From the NCBI GenBank assembly GCA_037577475.1, contig CM075195.1:26867399-26931398 (forward strand): 64,000 nucleotides of DNA. The letters are read 5' to 3'. The notes beneath the pieces were generated by a model. It worked only from the letters and a program-made list of their open reading frames with translations, did no database searches and was not told where the DNA came from. This document shows positions 11,511 through 22,370 of this stretch, in pieces; position 1 is the stretch's first letter, and each line of letters opens with the position of its first letter. The position numbers were made by a program, and so were the translations under genes. Source of the DNA: Chaunax sp. Z400. Taxonomy: Eukaryota; Chordata; Actinopteri; Lophiiformes; Chaunacidae.

Positions 11511-13192
11511 AAGATTTTTGTTTTTTTTGCCTGTGACTTGCATGTTCCTTCTAATCATTGGCTTTACCAGATAAAACTGTGACTGTGAGACTCTGACGCC
11601 AGCTACCCTGAGGAAAACTTCAGAGGGAGACACATTTGCATTCTCCCACTATATTCACCATGGGCATGGAACAATTTACAAAAGGATCTAAAATTAGATT
11701 CTCTTGTATCAAGAGACACATTTAAAGGCATTATGAAGACTGTGGTGATGGAGACAAGACGAATAAAGATACTAGATGGTTCCATTTGTCTTCTGCCTCT
11801 ATACTTAGGTCAGACCACATCAGGACTGAGCACCACTGTCTTCAGCTTCGCCCTGACCGGACATAGTTCACCATCTTTCGTGTCTTGTCACATTCACTCA
11901 CGTACGACCTCCCAGACGAATGAAAGAGGTTCTGAACAAATGCCTTTTCCTTTTCAGTTCCAGTTTCCAGCATCTCTGCTTTGTGTGCTCTCCATGGTGC
12001 TGACAACTTTTACATTTATTCCATAATCCAAAGAGAAATGACAACATAAGTCTCCTAAAAGCAAAAACAATGCTTTTTCCCAATCCAGTCCTACGTTCTG
12101 TACCCAAGAGGACCACGACGAGTCACTGATGCTGTTCAGATGTGACTCTGTATAGTGAAATACATCATGTGAGCATGAAAGTGTTAAAACCTTGCAGACA
12201 ATGGGATCTCATCTTTTCCTGCTGCAAAGTGGTGCTAAGCACAGAGCATGTCTTTCCTAGTTTGAGTTGTGATGCAGTGCTTGTGGCCTTCATCAGGATA
12301 ACGCTGATGAATGCCACTGGCCACACACAACACAACCAAAAACACAAACATGGTGCAAATACCACAAGACGACACACATGGAGGCAGAACTTCTGCCATA
12401 AAGGCGTTCAGTGTTCTGAGAGGCCCTATTATTTCAACCCAAACCATGACCAAAATCTAAGTACTTTTGGTCCCTAAATCTAATCAAACTGCGACTGAAA
12501 GAAATGAAACCCAGAATGTTTCCCATAGAACACAAACCCCACTGTGCTCGCTGAAAGTCCTGTGTATGACCCTCTGACCCACAACGACCTGCTTGTATGC
12601 AGACTTTGTCTCCTTCACATGTTCTGTGTGGTGTTCTGTCAACTCTTACAGAACACCTGTACAGTAAGTCTTATGGATTTACTGTATTTCAGAGTCCCTG
12701 AGGAGATTCATTAGATTTATTAAGGGAGAATATGGGAGCTGTCTGTTATTTTAGTCACATGACCATGTCATACTCAAGTTTGAATCCCATCCATGATATC
12801 TTTTTGTAATAATTTCAGGATTTGTTTTTTTGTTTTGTTTTTTGTACTTTTAGGGTAGCAGCAGCATAATGTCAGTCAACAACATAAGCAATGATACTGG
12901 CCTGATTTCAATAAGTCTCCAAGCCAACACTTGTCTATTGTGGTATATGTAGTGTGTTTCTGTATTTGGTTGTGTGTATCTGTTGTACATTTCCAAAATG
13001 CTGCACAGATATTTTTAAATAATGTTTTCTTAATTTACTTCTCTTGTCATTTCCATGTATTTTCTACGTTGTGTCACTGCAGGTAATGTCAGGAATGGTG
13101 CAGGACTTTATTTCTGTGTTCATTCACATTAGAGAGTTTTTCAGAATTTTGCTCAAACAATGATTTTTAATGATGATGTGCAGTTGTAAACA

Positions 13193-13310
13193 TTTATTCA
13201 AACTTTCCACAGTGCATACAGAACAGTCTTACATCCATTTTAAATAAACATACTTGTAAGCCATGAAGATATTCAATAAATATTAGTAAATAAATAGCAT
13301 TGAAATAAAA
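13193..13310 (-). promoter_or_regulatory. nppb: nppb 3' UTR AU-rich elements and poly(A) signal
   Basis: On the minus strand the 3' UTR contains TATTTATTTA (13287-13296), AATATTTATT and ATGTTTATTTAA, then AATAAA at 13198-13193. Overlapping ATTTA motifs confer rapid mRNA turnover and are characteristic of BNP transcripts. Confidence 0.75.
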
Positions 13311-13365
13311 ATATCTTTTGGTAGAGACGTTGCAGTTCCAGAATTTAGATAGTAAGACTTCATCT

Positions 13366-13376
13366 TTACTTTGGAT
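13366..13376 (-). CDS. nppb: nppb exon 3 (last three residues)
   Basis: Acceptor CTTGCAG, then AT CCA AAG TAA. With the split codon this encodes Asn-Pro-Lys-stop. The micro-exon is only 11 coding bases, but it gives the expected C-terminal tail. Confidence 0.93.
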
Positions 13377-14490
13377 CTGCAAGAGAACAAGATAACAACA
13401 ACTCTGTTATTAAGACTATTCAAATACACTCATTCATTCTACTAGAGTACAGTTTGTGTGAGGTAAATGCAGGGTACATGATATTTATGGCATATTATTG
13501 TAGAATCTCACCAAGCTCCTCTTTCATCACTATTCTAGAGTATTGGTCATTTGTTTCTTCTGATATTTCAGTGGCCTAAACAAATTAAACCAGTTCAAAC
13601 TAGAAACCACAGTGGAGCCTGTTGGAGTAGAGTTGCTGTAACTTACTGTATCTGCCGACGGTGTTGCACCCAAGAGAGCTCATGGACCCTATTCTGTCCA
13701 TCCGTCGACCGAAGCAGCCGGAGGATCTCTTTGTCGAATCATTGCGGACATTCTTCAGGTTCTTGGCTGAGAGGAATTCCCTGATTGCTGCCTCATCCAG
13801 TCCAGTTTGGGGCTGCCGTTCATCTGCTGCTTCCTCTATGTTCATGCTGTCCAGACCATCCCTCTCTGCAGGGACTCTTTGGTCCGCCTCAGTCTGCTTT
13901 GACACTGACTCCTCTAATTTGTTAAGGATAACCTGTAACATCCACAAAAACATATGTTAGGTTGTGTATATTAAAATAAAAGTGTAATTACTGAGGCTGT
14001 ACACTCAGACATTTCTGGTAGCACACAGAAGAAGATTTTAGGACTCTAAGAGGCATCCTTGAACTTCTTCTTACAACTCGAGCCCCAAATAAGCAGGAAA
14101 AATGTGCTTCAAGTTAATGTTGGGTGTACAACGGCAGCCTTAATTAGTGCATACTCATTCCACTTATTATTAAATGCTGAGAAGACCAATTTATCTTCAC
14201 TAAGCACATTTCAGATGAGTCCCATTAAATGAGACGACACAGACACCTGTGCACAATACAGTCCCTAAGTGGGATAATCACTGTTAATGAAATTAAACTG
14301 TTCTGTGCTGCTGCTGCAGACTAGATAAATATTCCACAAGGAGCCATGTGTCAGAATCACTCATTTGGAAACTCACCTTTAAGATGTCCATGTCGCTGTC
14401 AGTCAAGCCAGTGCTGATGGGATATGTGCTGAACAGCTGCAGGTTGACGATGAGGAGGAGGCCACAGAGGGGAATGGAAGACAAGTGCAT
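13366..14490 (-). CDS. nppb: B-type natriuretic peptide precursor (BNP)
   Basis: Precursor of the cardiac hormone BNP, 136 residues from three exons: 14490-14377, 13932-13647 and 13376-13366, all with GT-AG junctions and matching phases (0, then 1). Exon 1 gives the signal peptide ([20 protein letters not shown]...). Exon 2 gives the propeptide, a dibasic site STKR, and the ring [17 protein letters not shown]. Exon 3 completes Asn and adds Pro-Lys-stop, giving the tail NTVGRYNPK that I recall as typical of teleost BNP. The start is the Met 38 codons before the exon 1 donor, downstream of a TATAAAAG box; the longer open frame upstream runs through that promoter and is not coding. The 3' UTR is rich in ATTTA motifs, a BNP hallmark. 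Confidence 0.95.
13647..13932 (-). CDS. nppb: nppb exon 2 (propeptide and hormone ring)
   Basis: Acceptor GTTACAG, then [19 protein letters not shown]. It ends CNTVGRY plus one base at donor ACA|GTAAGT. The ring has [11 protein letters not shown] between its Cys residues. Confidence 0.95.
14377..14490 (-). CDS. nppb: nppb exon 1 (signal peptide)
   Basis: 38 codons, with hydrophobic core [13 protein letters not shown] and then [13 protein letters not shown], ending at donor AAAG|GTGAGT in phase 0. Confidence 0.95.
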
Positions 14491-14602
14491 GTTTCTCTGT
14501 GAGTTCCTGTTGGTCGTATCAGAAGATAGTTGGCTGGATGCTCTTTGGCTTCTTTTCCTGGCAGCTGTTTCGATGCTGGAGCCCACAGCAGAACCCTCTG
14601 CT

Positions 14603-14610
14603 CTTTTATA
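14603..14610 (-). promoter_or_regulatory. nppb: TATA box of nppb
   Basis: TATAAAAG on the minus strand about 113 bases upstream of the ATG. Predicted transcript start near 14575. Confidence 0.8.
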
Positions 14611-14965
14611 CTTGAGTTTGACACTCATAGGTATGCCAGGAATCGGACTGGCATTCCAGACACCTGCTTCTGATAACAGGAGCTGTCGGAAACTGCTCCT
14701 TTTAAAGCCTTGTCTCTTAGATATGGAGCATTCGTCTGACACATTTGCTTCCATTAGCTACTTTGTCTGAGAGACTGGTACACCCCCCCTTCACTTGGGA
14801 CATTGTTGTCACTGAGCTACGGGAAGTAGTAAACTAAATTGAGTGGTTTACGTGATCGTTGGAGGAAAGCCTGATGCTTTGACAGATCAGCCTTCAGTGG
14901 GAGAAACAAACTAAGTCTGACACTCTATTAAAAGGTCCTGCAGATAGATGTCTTATGTATTTATA

Positions 14966-15075
14966 CTGAGCAACAGTAGAAACACTTTTTTTAATGTCAT
15001 GCCATCCTGTTCATATTAAATATCAAAAGCAGATTATGATTGACACAGTTTTATTCACCTTTTAGCCATACAGAA
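14966..15075. mobile_element. Tc1-type element, one terminus only
   Basis: Starts after a TA with CTGAGCAACAGTAGAAACAC, matching the termini of the element at 59841-60677, and tracks its left end (GCCATCCTGTTCATATTA, TTTAGCCATACAGAAAAA) for about 110 bases before diverging. Confidence 0.75.
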
Positions 15076-16175
15076 AAATAATTCATGTTGCTAACTTGAC
15101 TTCTTCACCGGAGTCTTTGTGCTTTTTCATCCCGCAGGTCACTGTGGACCAATACTGCATCATCCTCATCATCATTATTATTATTATTATTATTGTTATC
15201 ATCATTATTATTATCAGTGTTGTTGTTGTAGTAGTTATTATAAATACTACAAATTGTAATCTTCCCATCTTTCTCTCTCTCTATCTCTCTCACCCCAACC
15301 ATTCAAAGCAGAGGCCCCGCCCACCTTGAGTCTTGGATCTGCTCGAGGTTAAAAGGCAGTTTTTCCTCGTCCCTGTCTCCGTCTTCTTGCTCATGGAGGA
15401 TTGTTGGGTCTCTGTAGAATAAAGAGTCACTCTTGACCTGCTCATCTTGAAAAGCGCTTTGATATAACTTTTGTTGTGATTTATATAAAAACATATAAAA
15501 AGATAATTTTGATGTGCAGTCCTACATTATGAGAGGATAAGTTAGAGTTAACTGTTAACAACGTGATAATCCACCAGAGTCAGGGTGACGTCGTTTGGAT
15601 GAACGGTTCCAGATAAAGCTGCCAGCAACAATAACAGAACAAGCTCACGTTCTGAACAGGCATGTTTTTGACAACCACCAACCATAGCTCATAGCCCCCA
15701 TTATCATCATCATTAGTAGTAGTAGTAGTATTTACATTGTTTACTTAATTCATGTTGTTTCACTTTAGCTCAGTGTGAGAGCCTTCATGTTATAATTCAC
15801 AACAGGTGGGACCCAAATGGACAACTCTGAACACAGAGACGGGATAAAAAAGGGATAAACAAGGTTTATTTGAAGAAAGATGAATTTGAAGAATCCAATA
15901 AACTGATGTGGATGCTTAGACTGGGCTGAGAGCGAGACGGGCAGATGATACATGGCTGATGATAAGACTCACACTGAGCAGACAGATCTTCAGGGGCTCG
16001 GCAGGTAAATATGAAGATTTCTGGGCACAAAAAAAAAGGCGAATCAGCACCAGGTTGAATAAATCTCAAAAATAGCAAAAGAGCAAAGGCAGGAGTCAAA
16101 CGGGACAGACAGTCACATGAGGGAGGAAAAGGAGGAATACTGCACTCTCCTCTCCATGGTGGGAGAGATTAGGGT

Positions 16176-16267
<92 letters not shown>

Positions 16268-16289
16268 ACACACACACACATACACACAC

Positions 16290-16330
<41 letters not shown>
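16176..16330. repeat. (CA)n microsatellite, ~155 bp
   Basis: Longest dinucleotide array in the window, with rare A, T and G interruptions. It produces spurious Cys-Val or Thr-His open frames on both strands. Confidence 0.98.
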
Positions 16331-16333
<3 letters not shown>

Positions 16334-16895
16334 AACATCACTTGAGTTTATTAGCCATTAGACTGTGTTACTTCTTCCTCTGTTTTGTTATGTTTAAGAT
16401 GCTGCATGAACTTAGAGGCAGTTAAATCATTAGCTATGCTTCAACTTCATATATGACCCTAATGTTTTGTTTTTTTAATTATTACTGTAAAACAGCCAGG
16501 CTCAGTTTGGAGTAAGATTAGTGTTATACCTACTGCATGGCAGCATCCCAATATTCATCATCCTATCATTTATTATTAGAACTACACTGTTTGGTTGCTG
16601 TGTTTGCCTTTTGGCTGACAGCACAGAGATGGAGAGGGGAGGACAGAGGAGAGAGAGAGAGAGAGAGAGAGAGGGGAGAGAGAACTGGACTGGTGATCAA
16701 GAATGTAGAATCCACAGTGATTTCACATTACGAAGCACTGGACTGATGTACTGTTATCAAACGTAGATTTGTCATAACCTCATCTTACATTTATTAACAT
16801 CATGAATACTCTGTTTGCTTCATTTATTATCAGATTAAATGCCATGCTCTAGCTGTATAAATATATCTGTGTGTGACTGTTGGTGCAAAGAGGAG

Positions 16896-16899
<4 letters not shown>

Positions 16900-16944
<45 letters not shown>
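16900..16944. repeat. (GA)n microsatellite
   Basis: About 22 GA units. A second, shorter GA-rich tract is at 16648-16682. Confidence 0.97.
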
Positions 16945-16945
<1 letters not shown>

Positions 16946-18076
16946 AGGAAGAACCAGGTGAAAAAGTGGAAAGATGGTGAAGTTATTCTAAAGATATTTT
17001 TATTTTAATAGGAACTGGAAAAAAAATCAATCACACTCAGCTTTTATGCAAAATAATTATTTTACTGCAATACAATCCATTACAATTCAACGCTACTTCA
17101 TCCGACAATAACATAATAAATACATTTCAATAATTTATAATTTAACATATGAAAATGAAATCTCAGTTCTGCAGGAGAACATATGGACAGGCTGAAGTAT
17201 CGCCCTTTAAATGGTCAGTCAAAGCTCGGTGACGGGGAGCAGCGTTGGTTCTGGTCTCAGTCATCCAGCCTGTGGACAGAACAGAAACACATGACAGATC
17301 AAAAACTTTTTTTTTCTTCTTTTTTTCTCATAGCTGCAGCTGAAGCCATGATGCCCTTGAGCAGTGACACGCTGTGAATGTGGCTCTCAGTGCGAACGCA
17401 AATGAGCAGCTAAAGTAAAGCTCATTTTCTCTGTGGCTATAAACGGAAAACATTTTCATGCACTGCAATGAATTCCTCCTAAAATGCACCACTGAAAACT
17501 ATTCCTGGGGTGTGTGGATAGTTTCTTAATTAATTAATTAATTCTTATCATTATACATTTTACGTTTGGCCTGTAGATTTTTTTTCCTTATGTTTAATTA
17601 TGCATTATGTTTAATCTGCTTGTAAAAAAAAAGAAAAAGATTTGCATAATAAATTATTGTATAAGGTCAAGGGCTTGTCTGCTTTTCTCCTTGTGTAATA
17701 GGCTACTATATTAACGAATCATACTAGACAATAAAGTACAATACAACAATACTACAATATTATATTGTAGAATAATTCTATTATTATTTCGCTATTAAAT
17801 GTTTCATAATCTGACTTCATATATGCTCATAGTTTATGCATCATATTGGAATTATTTTATTCTACAAACACAAGTTATTTTACGATACTGTCACGCCTTT
17901 CCTGAGTTTCATAAAGCGTAAAAAAAAGATAAAATAAAAAAAAATCCTCATTTTAAATGTAATTGATCTGCTGCATATGTGAAAACAAAGATAGTCACCC
18001 ACTTCACTTTTATTATCTGTTTTCCAATGAGCCTATCGAACAATAGAATCGATCCGTTTATCTCGGGCTCCTACCT

Positions 18077-18385
18077 TCAGCATCCCAGCCCGCTGAAGGA
18101 GCCGATCCTCTCTAACCGGACCCCGAAGCAGCTCCTCAGTCCCCCCTTCTTGTACCGGCTCCACGAGCGCTTGGAGGTCCTCACGAGATCTTTGAAGAGA
18201 CGCGCGAGGGCGTCTTCCTTAGCGTCCAGAGCCGAGTTGCTGGGGTCGGAGGAGTCCCAGGTGTGCTGCTCCGGAGCTCCGAACACCGACTTGTCTGTGT
18301 TTCCATCTCCCTCCTCCACCTGCAGCTCCTCCGAGGAGTCATACGGCGCCGTGTTGAGCTCCTCTTCTAGAAGTTGCTTCAAACT
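18077..18385 (-). CDS. cnp3: cnp3 exon 2 (propeptide and ring)
   Basis: Acceptor TTTTTCCCACAG, then SLKQLLEEELNTAPYDSSEE, an acidic propeptide, two dibasic sites and the tail-less ring, with TGA immediately after the second Cys. Confidence 0.96.
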   Translation of the reverse strand, partial: SLKQLLEEELNTAPYDSSEELQVEEGDGNTDKSVFGAPEQHTWDSSDPSNSALDAKEDALARLFKDLVRTSKRSWSRYKKGGLRSCFGVRLERIGSFSGLGC

Positions 18386-18641
18386 CTGTGGGAAAAATGA
18401 CACACAGAGCTCATCTATCTCAGAATCAGAATTTACATTTCCTATTCATTCTCACAATAAAAAGACGTTTCACTGACTTTTTTTTTTAAAAACACTGATT
18501 TGTCTTTAAGTCGCATCTTGCGTCATTTCAGTCTCTGAGCGGTGAGAATAAACTTACCTGTAGATCAGACACGGGTTTGGCTCCGACCACCTTAATGAGT
18601 AAAAGCAGAGATAAACAGCAAACAGACATATTGGGGTTCAT
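18077..18641 (-). CDS. cnp3: C-type natriuretic peptide 3 precursor (CNP-3)
   Basis: Precursor of a C-type natriuretic peptide, 130 residues from two coding exons: 18641-18558 (28 codons: MNPNMSVCCLSLLLLIKVVGA signal peptide, then KPVSDLQ) and 18385-18077. The ring CFGVRLERIGSFSGLGC is followed directly by stop, the defining CNP feature of no C-terminal tail. Two dibasic sites precede it: SKR|SWSRY and YKK|GG. Cleavage at the second leaves a 22-residue peptide, the standard CNP-22 length. CNP peptides act mainly locally through NPR-B. Position between clcn6 and BNP/ANP identifies the CNP-3 paralogue, from which the cardiac peptides are thought to have arisen. The ring has Glu where most natriuretic peptides have Asp (RLERIG versus RLDRIG). 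A donor-like AAG|GTAGGA begins just after the stop, so a 3' UTR intron is possible. Confidence 0.95.
18558..18641 (-). CDS. cnp3: cnp3 exon 1 (signal peptide)
   Basis: ATG at 18641-18639 and phase-0 donor CTACAG|GTAAGT at 18558/18557. It encodes a signal peptide with core CCLSLLLLI. Confidence 0.93.
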
Positions 18642-18717
18642 TTTCTTTGTGTTTTTATTCTCTCTATCTGTCCACCTGCTCCTCTGTCTCGCGCTCACCG
18701 GGCTCTCCAGGTACCGC

Positions 18718-18724
18718 CTTTATA
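18718..18724 (-). promoter_or_regulatory. cnp3: TATA box of cnp3
   Basis: TATAAAG on the minus strand, 77 bases upstream of the ATG, with GC-richer DNA around it than in the rest of the intergenic region. Confidence 0.75.
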
Positions 18725-20744
18725 CCCGACCTGATTCCGTCACGAGGCCTGGGAAAATTAACGAGGTGTGACTAATGTCCCTACATGTGGGAGTACAGGA
18801 TAACTTTAAAATGGTGAATGTCCACAGGTTCAAACTCCTCTGGATGATGGAGGACTCGGGTCACTGAGGTTTAACTGCTGATGTTTGCAATCATCTGTGG
18901 AGCTATGGCTCCTCAACAGTAGGGATCCCCTGACAGACTATATCAGATCCACAGGGGTCTGCAGAAAACAAGGTGTGTGTTCACTGAAACCTAATATCAC
19001 CTGAGAAACTTTGTAGTGACTTCATTAAGCTGTAGATGTACCATTTGAAGCTATAATGAAAAAAACAAAAAAAAGGTGATTCTCCCCATGTTCTGTTCAG
19101 TGGTCTGAACTGTTGCAGAGCAGCCATATGATGTCATACTTTTGGATGAAACCCAGAGATATGAAAGTCATCAGACCTAAGATCTGAGTCACTTTTTTGC
19201 ACATCAAACAATTAAAAATCCAGTTTATAATTTCCTGACTTCCCCAAAGAGTGAAGGAGAACATTAGAAGAGATCTGTGGCGTCAGGCCTGTTAAAAAAA
19301 GTTTTAAATGAAATGAAATGTGTCATGTAACTATTTCCAGTGATAGAAATTAAAATGAGAGTATTGAAGTGAGTTCCTGATTACAGGGGCGTGTCAAGAA
19401 AGGGGGGCCTGGAATGGCTCTGGCCACCCAATCCCATGTAATGTGCCACCCCATTACCCTACAGCACTGAGTTGCCTTCGTCAGGACCACAAATCTTTGA
19501 ACATGCAGTGTTTCATTTTGTTTGTCGCTTAAGTTTGGAGATACAATTTCTTTTGAGGGCTTAAAGAACAACACATGGGAGCTTTATATTATTTTATAAT
19601 TATTTGTAAGGTGCCAGTCAGTTGTGTTGTTATTTATACCATCAAGGAGATTAATGTTTTCATCATAGTATGTTAGTTTGTTAGCAGAAGAAGGTTTTTG
19701 ACAGATTTCAGTCTCTTGTTGTAGAGAGGTGGCCCTCATAATAAGAACAAGGTACTCACATTTATCAAGGAGCAGATCCACGTCATTTTTCATTTCCTGG
19801 CTCTTAGTTTTCAAACAAATAATTCAAAAAATATTTTGATATTAAATCTTATATTTGATTTGAGTAATATTCTTGTATTTACATTGTGAAATACACGGTG
19901 GAGGGGATGGGGACCGGGACAGAAAAGCACCCATTTAAATTTGGTGCAGATCTGGGTCTGGAAGGATCCAGGAATTATTTCAAACTTTTTTTTAAATTGT
20001 TAGATCAGGCTTTTTTTTCTCATTTTCCTTAATTACACAAAAGTGATTTCCATCAAACTTTGTGGAGGTGTGGATCAGACAGACATGTTTATGATTATTT
20101 ATCTTTTAAATCTTTTAAATGCACTTATTGTAAGTCTCTCTGGATAAATGTATATCTAAATGAATGTATTATGAGGCCATGTCTCCATAAGTCAGTGCCT
20201 CAATAGGGCCACAGGTTTAAAAAAAAAAATCCAGGACACCCCAGTTCATTGTTCCACAAAGTAATTGAAATAAAACTGAGAATTTCACTGCTAATTATAT
20301 TTTGATTGTGAAAATCATGTGAATCTATCAACTATTTTGCATTTCTTGGGGCTATAGGCTGGTTTATCCTCTACCTACAGCTCTGCAGTGAACAGTCAAA
20401 TAACCATCATGCTTTGTGTACTTTCTGTCCTTCTCTCTGTCTCGTACCTCCCAGATACCCAAATGAGTCCATATGCACACCTGCAGACTGCAGAGGAGGG
20501 ACTACGGAGAGGTGGAGAAGAGTAGCAAACATCCAGACATCTACCAGGGGTTAATGATGAGCGATTAGCTCTGGACCCTGTGTTGCTCACACTGCGGAGG
20601 TGGATAGCGGCTAATTGACATTTCACCAGCTTCTCAACTGGAGACCCATCATAAGAAATTGACTCGAGGCTCAGGACAGCAGCAAGCGTTCTACATGTTT
20701 TTTGTTTTTTTATTATTATTTATTATTTGTAAGGATTGGCAGTA

Positions 20745-21060
20745 TCTCCCTCCCTTCTGTTTCACTTGTTTTCCCCTTTTCCCTCCATATTCCTGTCTTT
20801 CCCTCTAGCAGTCAGTGAGTGCGTTTGCTTGTGTGTCTCCAGGGCACGGCTTACTGACCCATCCTCCAGCTCATTCCCACTTCCTCATCTCCTGCACACC
20901 TGCCCTAAATCATCTCATCAGCACCACCTGACCTACAAGAGATACTTATGCCTCAGTCTGCCCCCCAGAGTTTGTCAGATCGTCCATTTATCCTCAGTGG
21001 TATTCGCTCTATGACTCAACTCGTGTTTGTTCCTGTTTGTTAGCTCGTTCCTGACCTGTT
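20745..21060 (+). repeat. Pyrimidine-rich interspersed repeat, second copy
   Basis: Related in order of motifs to 11215-11510. No coding capacity recognised. Confidence 0.4.
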
Positions 21061-21366
21061 CTCCTGTGCTTCAGATTTGTGCGTCTCTCCACTGCTTCTG
21101 CCGCATCCTGGAGATGTGTTTGTGAGTTACAGAAGATTTATTATCTGCCTGTCTGCTCTCAGCCCAATCATTCTCCATCTACATTCATTTGTACTTTGCA
21201 TCATTCACAGTCAGCATTTCTTTGTACTTTGTATTATTCTGCCAGAAATCAGTAAACCTGATACACAACCTGCACAAAAGCAAACCAGATTCATGTCTGC
21301 ACTTGTTAGCCACACTGTAAACTAGTGGAATGGTTCTTTGTTCCAGGCTGAAATATATCATTAAAT

Positions 21367-21462
21367 ACTATATAGATGGTCGTTGTCACAGTTTGTGCAG
21401 ACATTCATGAATAAAGATTCATGAATGTCTGCACAAACTGTGACAATGACCATCTATATAGT
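21367..21462. repeat. 46-bp nearly perfect inverted repeat (fold-back)
   Basis: Left arm 21367-21412 and right arm 21417-21462 are complementary at 45 of 46 positions, with a 4-base loop AAAG. The single mismatch could form a G-U pair. The arms begin and end ACTATATAGATGG / CCATCTATATAGT. Confidence 0.95.
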
Positions 21463-21949
21463 GCAGCAGATCATCAGGTTTACATTTAGTGAAAAAAACA
21501 ACTAAGAATCACATAATGATGTAGGCCTACTTTGCTTCTCCACAAGGATACATAATATTAACTGTTTCAGAACCCAATCAGCAAAATACATGTTGGTAAT
21601 GCACATTTCTATAAACCATATAGATGTGTTAAAACTTTGTGTTTGATTGATTGAAACATTTGTAATGTTTCAGTTTTAAGTTGTGACATCACCGTGCTTT
21701 AGGTTTGGGTAGGTTTAAACACAAACACACTTAGTGAGGGTTTTAACATTGTTGTTTTAACATGCTGACTACACAGCATGGGCACTGAGCATGAAAATGA
21801 CAACAGCATCAGTAAGACACTAGTAAAGGCACTTGTGTGCCACTTTGTGCCATGCAGAAGGTAGTGTCAACTTTTAATGATGGAATTATCAACAATGACA
21901 TCTAGCAGGCCTAACTAAACGATTAATGAGATTAGACAGATCATGATCT

Positions 21950-22370
21950 GTCTGGAAATGGTTAAATGTTTGCAATGCTGTCAAACACATCAGCACAGAC
22001 AGAAGGGTTTTGCACCTAATGGCACCTCATGGCCTTTTCCCAAGCAGGTAATTATGATGGAACTGATTTTACCCTGGGAAGAGGGGGTGAAGGAGGCCAA
22101 CAAGCGCAGGCAGGCCAAATATTTAGATTTGGATGAGGAATGCAGAAGGCATGGGTGGAGGGCCACTGTGAGCCCTATAACGTTGGCTGCAGGGCAGTAC
22201 CTACATCGGACACTGAGTCTCCTGGGCATCGGAGGGTTACAGGAAAGAAGAGCCACCAAGAACATCATCGAAGCTGCTGGAAAGTGCTGAGGTGGCTGTG
22301 GATCAAGGTCAAGATCAAGATCACACCCAGCTGGGTTGCCCCAGGTGAGGGTGTGTGATGATTAAAGACC
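21950..22370 (+). pseudogene. Decayed retroelement ORF C-terminal fragment
   Basis: The open frame contains ELILPWEEGVKEANKRRQAK, then ECRRHGWRA and LHRTLSLLGIGG. After a frame change come RWLWIK and SW. This order (PWEE, KR..KY, C...GW, RWLW) resembles the region downstream of the reverse transcriptase in fish non-LTR elements. Assignment is from memory; no RT catalytic motif is in the fragment. Confidence 0.55.

Larger units (their letters stand above)
8592..13180. other. nppb-nppa intergenic region
   Basis: No gene seen. It holds a minus-strand tRNA-derived SINE (10439-10681) and a T-rich repeat (11215-11510). Short open frames have no recognisable family and no codon-level support. Confidence 0.6.
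14620..18070. other. cnp3-nppb intergenic region
   Basis: About 3.5 kb without a gene. It contains one terminus of a Tc1-type element (14966-15075), an ATT-rich tract (15165-15240), a long CA array (16176-16330) and GA arrays (16648-16682, 16900-16944). It should include the distal nppb promoter and the cnp3 3' UTR. Confidence 0.6.

Noticed and set aside
14293..14754. 153-codon minus-strand open frame starting upstream of nppb
   Set aside because: Its first part crosses the TATA box and promoter and its end runs past the exon 1 donor. Only 14490-14377 is coding.
16096..16341. Cys-Val and Thr-His repeat open frames
   Set aside because: Direct translations of the CA/TG microsatellite. The same applies to frames at 8205-8711 and 43232-43634.
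21367..21462. Hairpin as a terminator or CRISPR-type unit
   Set aside because: The DNA is vertebrate; there is no repeat-spacer pattern and no T-tract or operon context.
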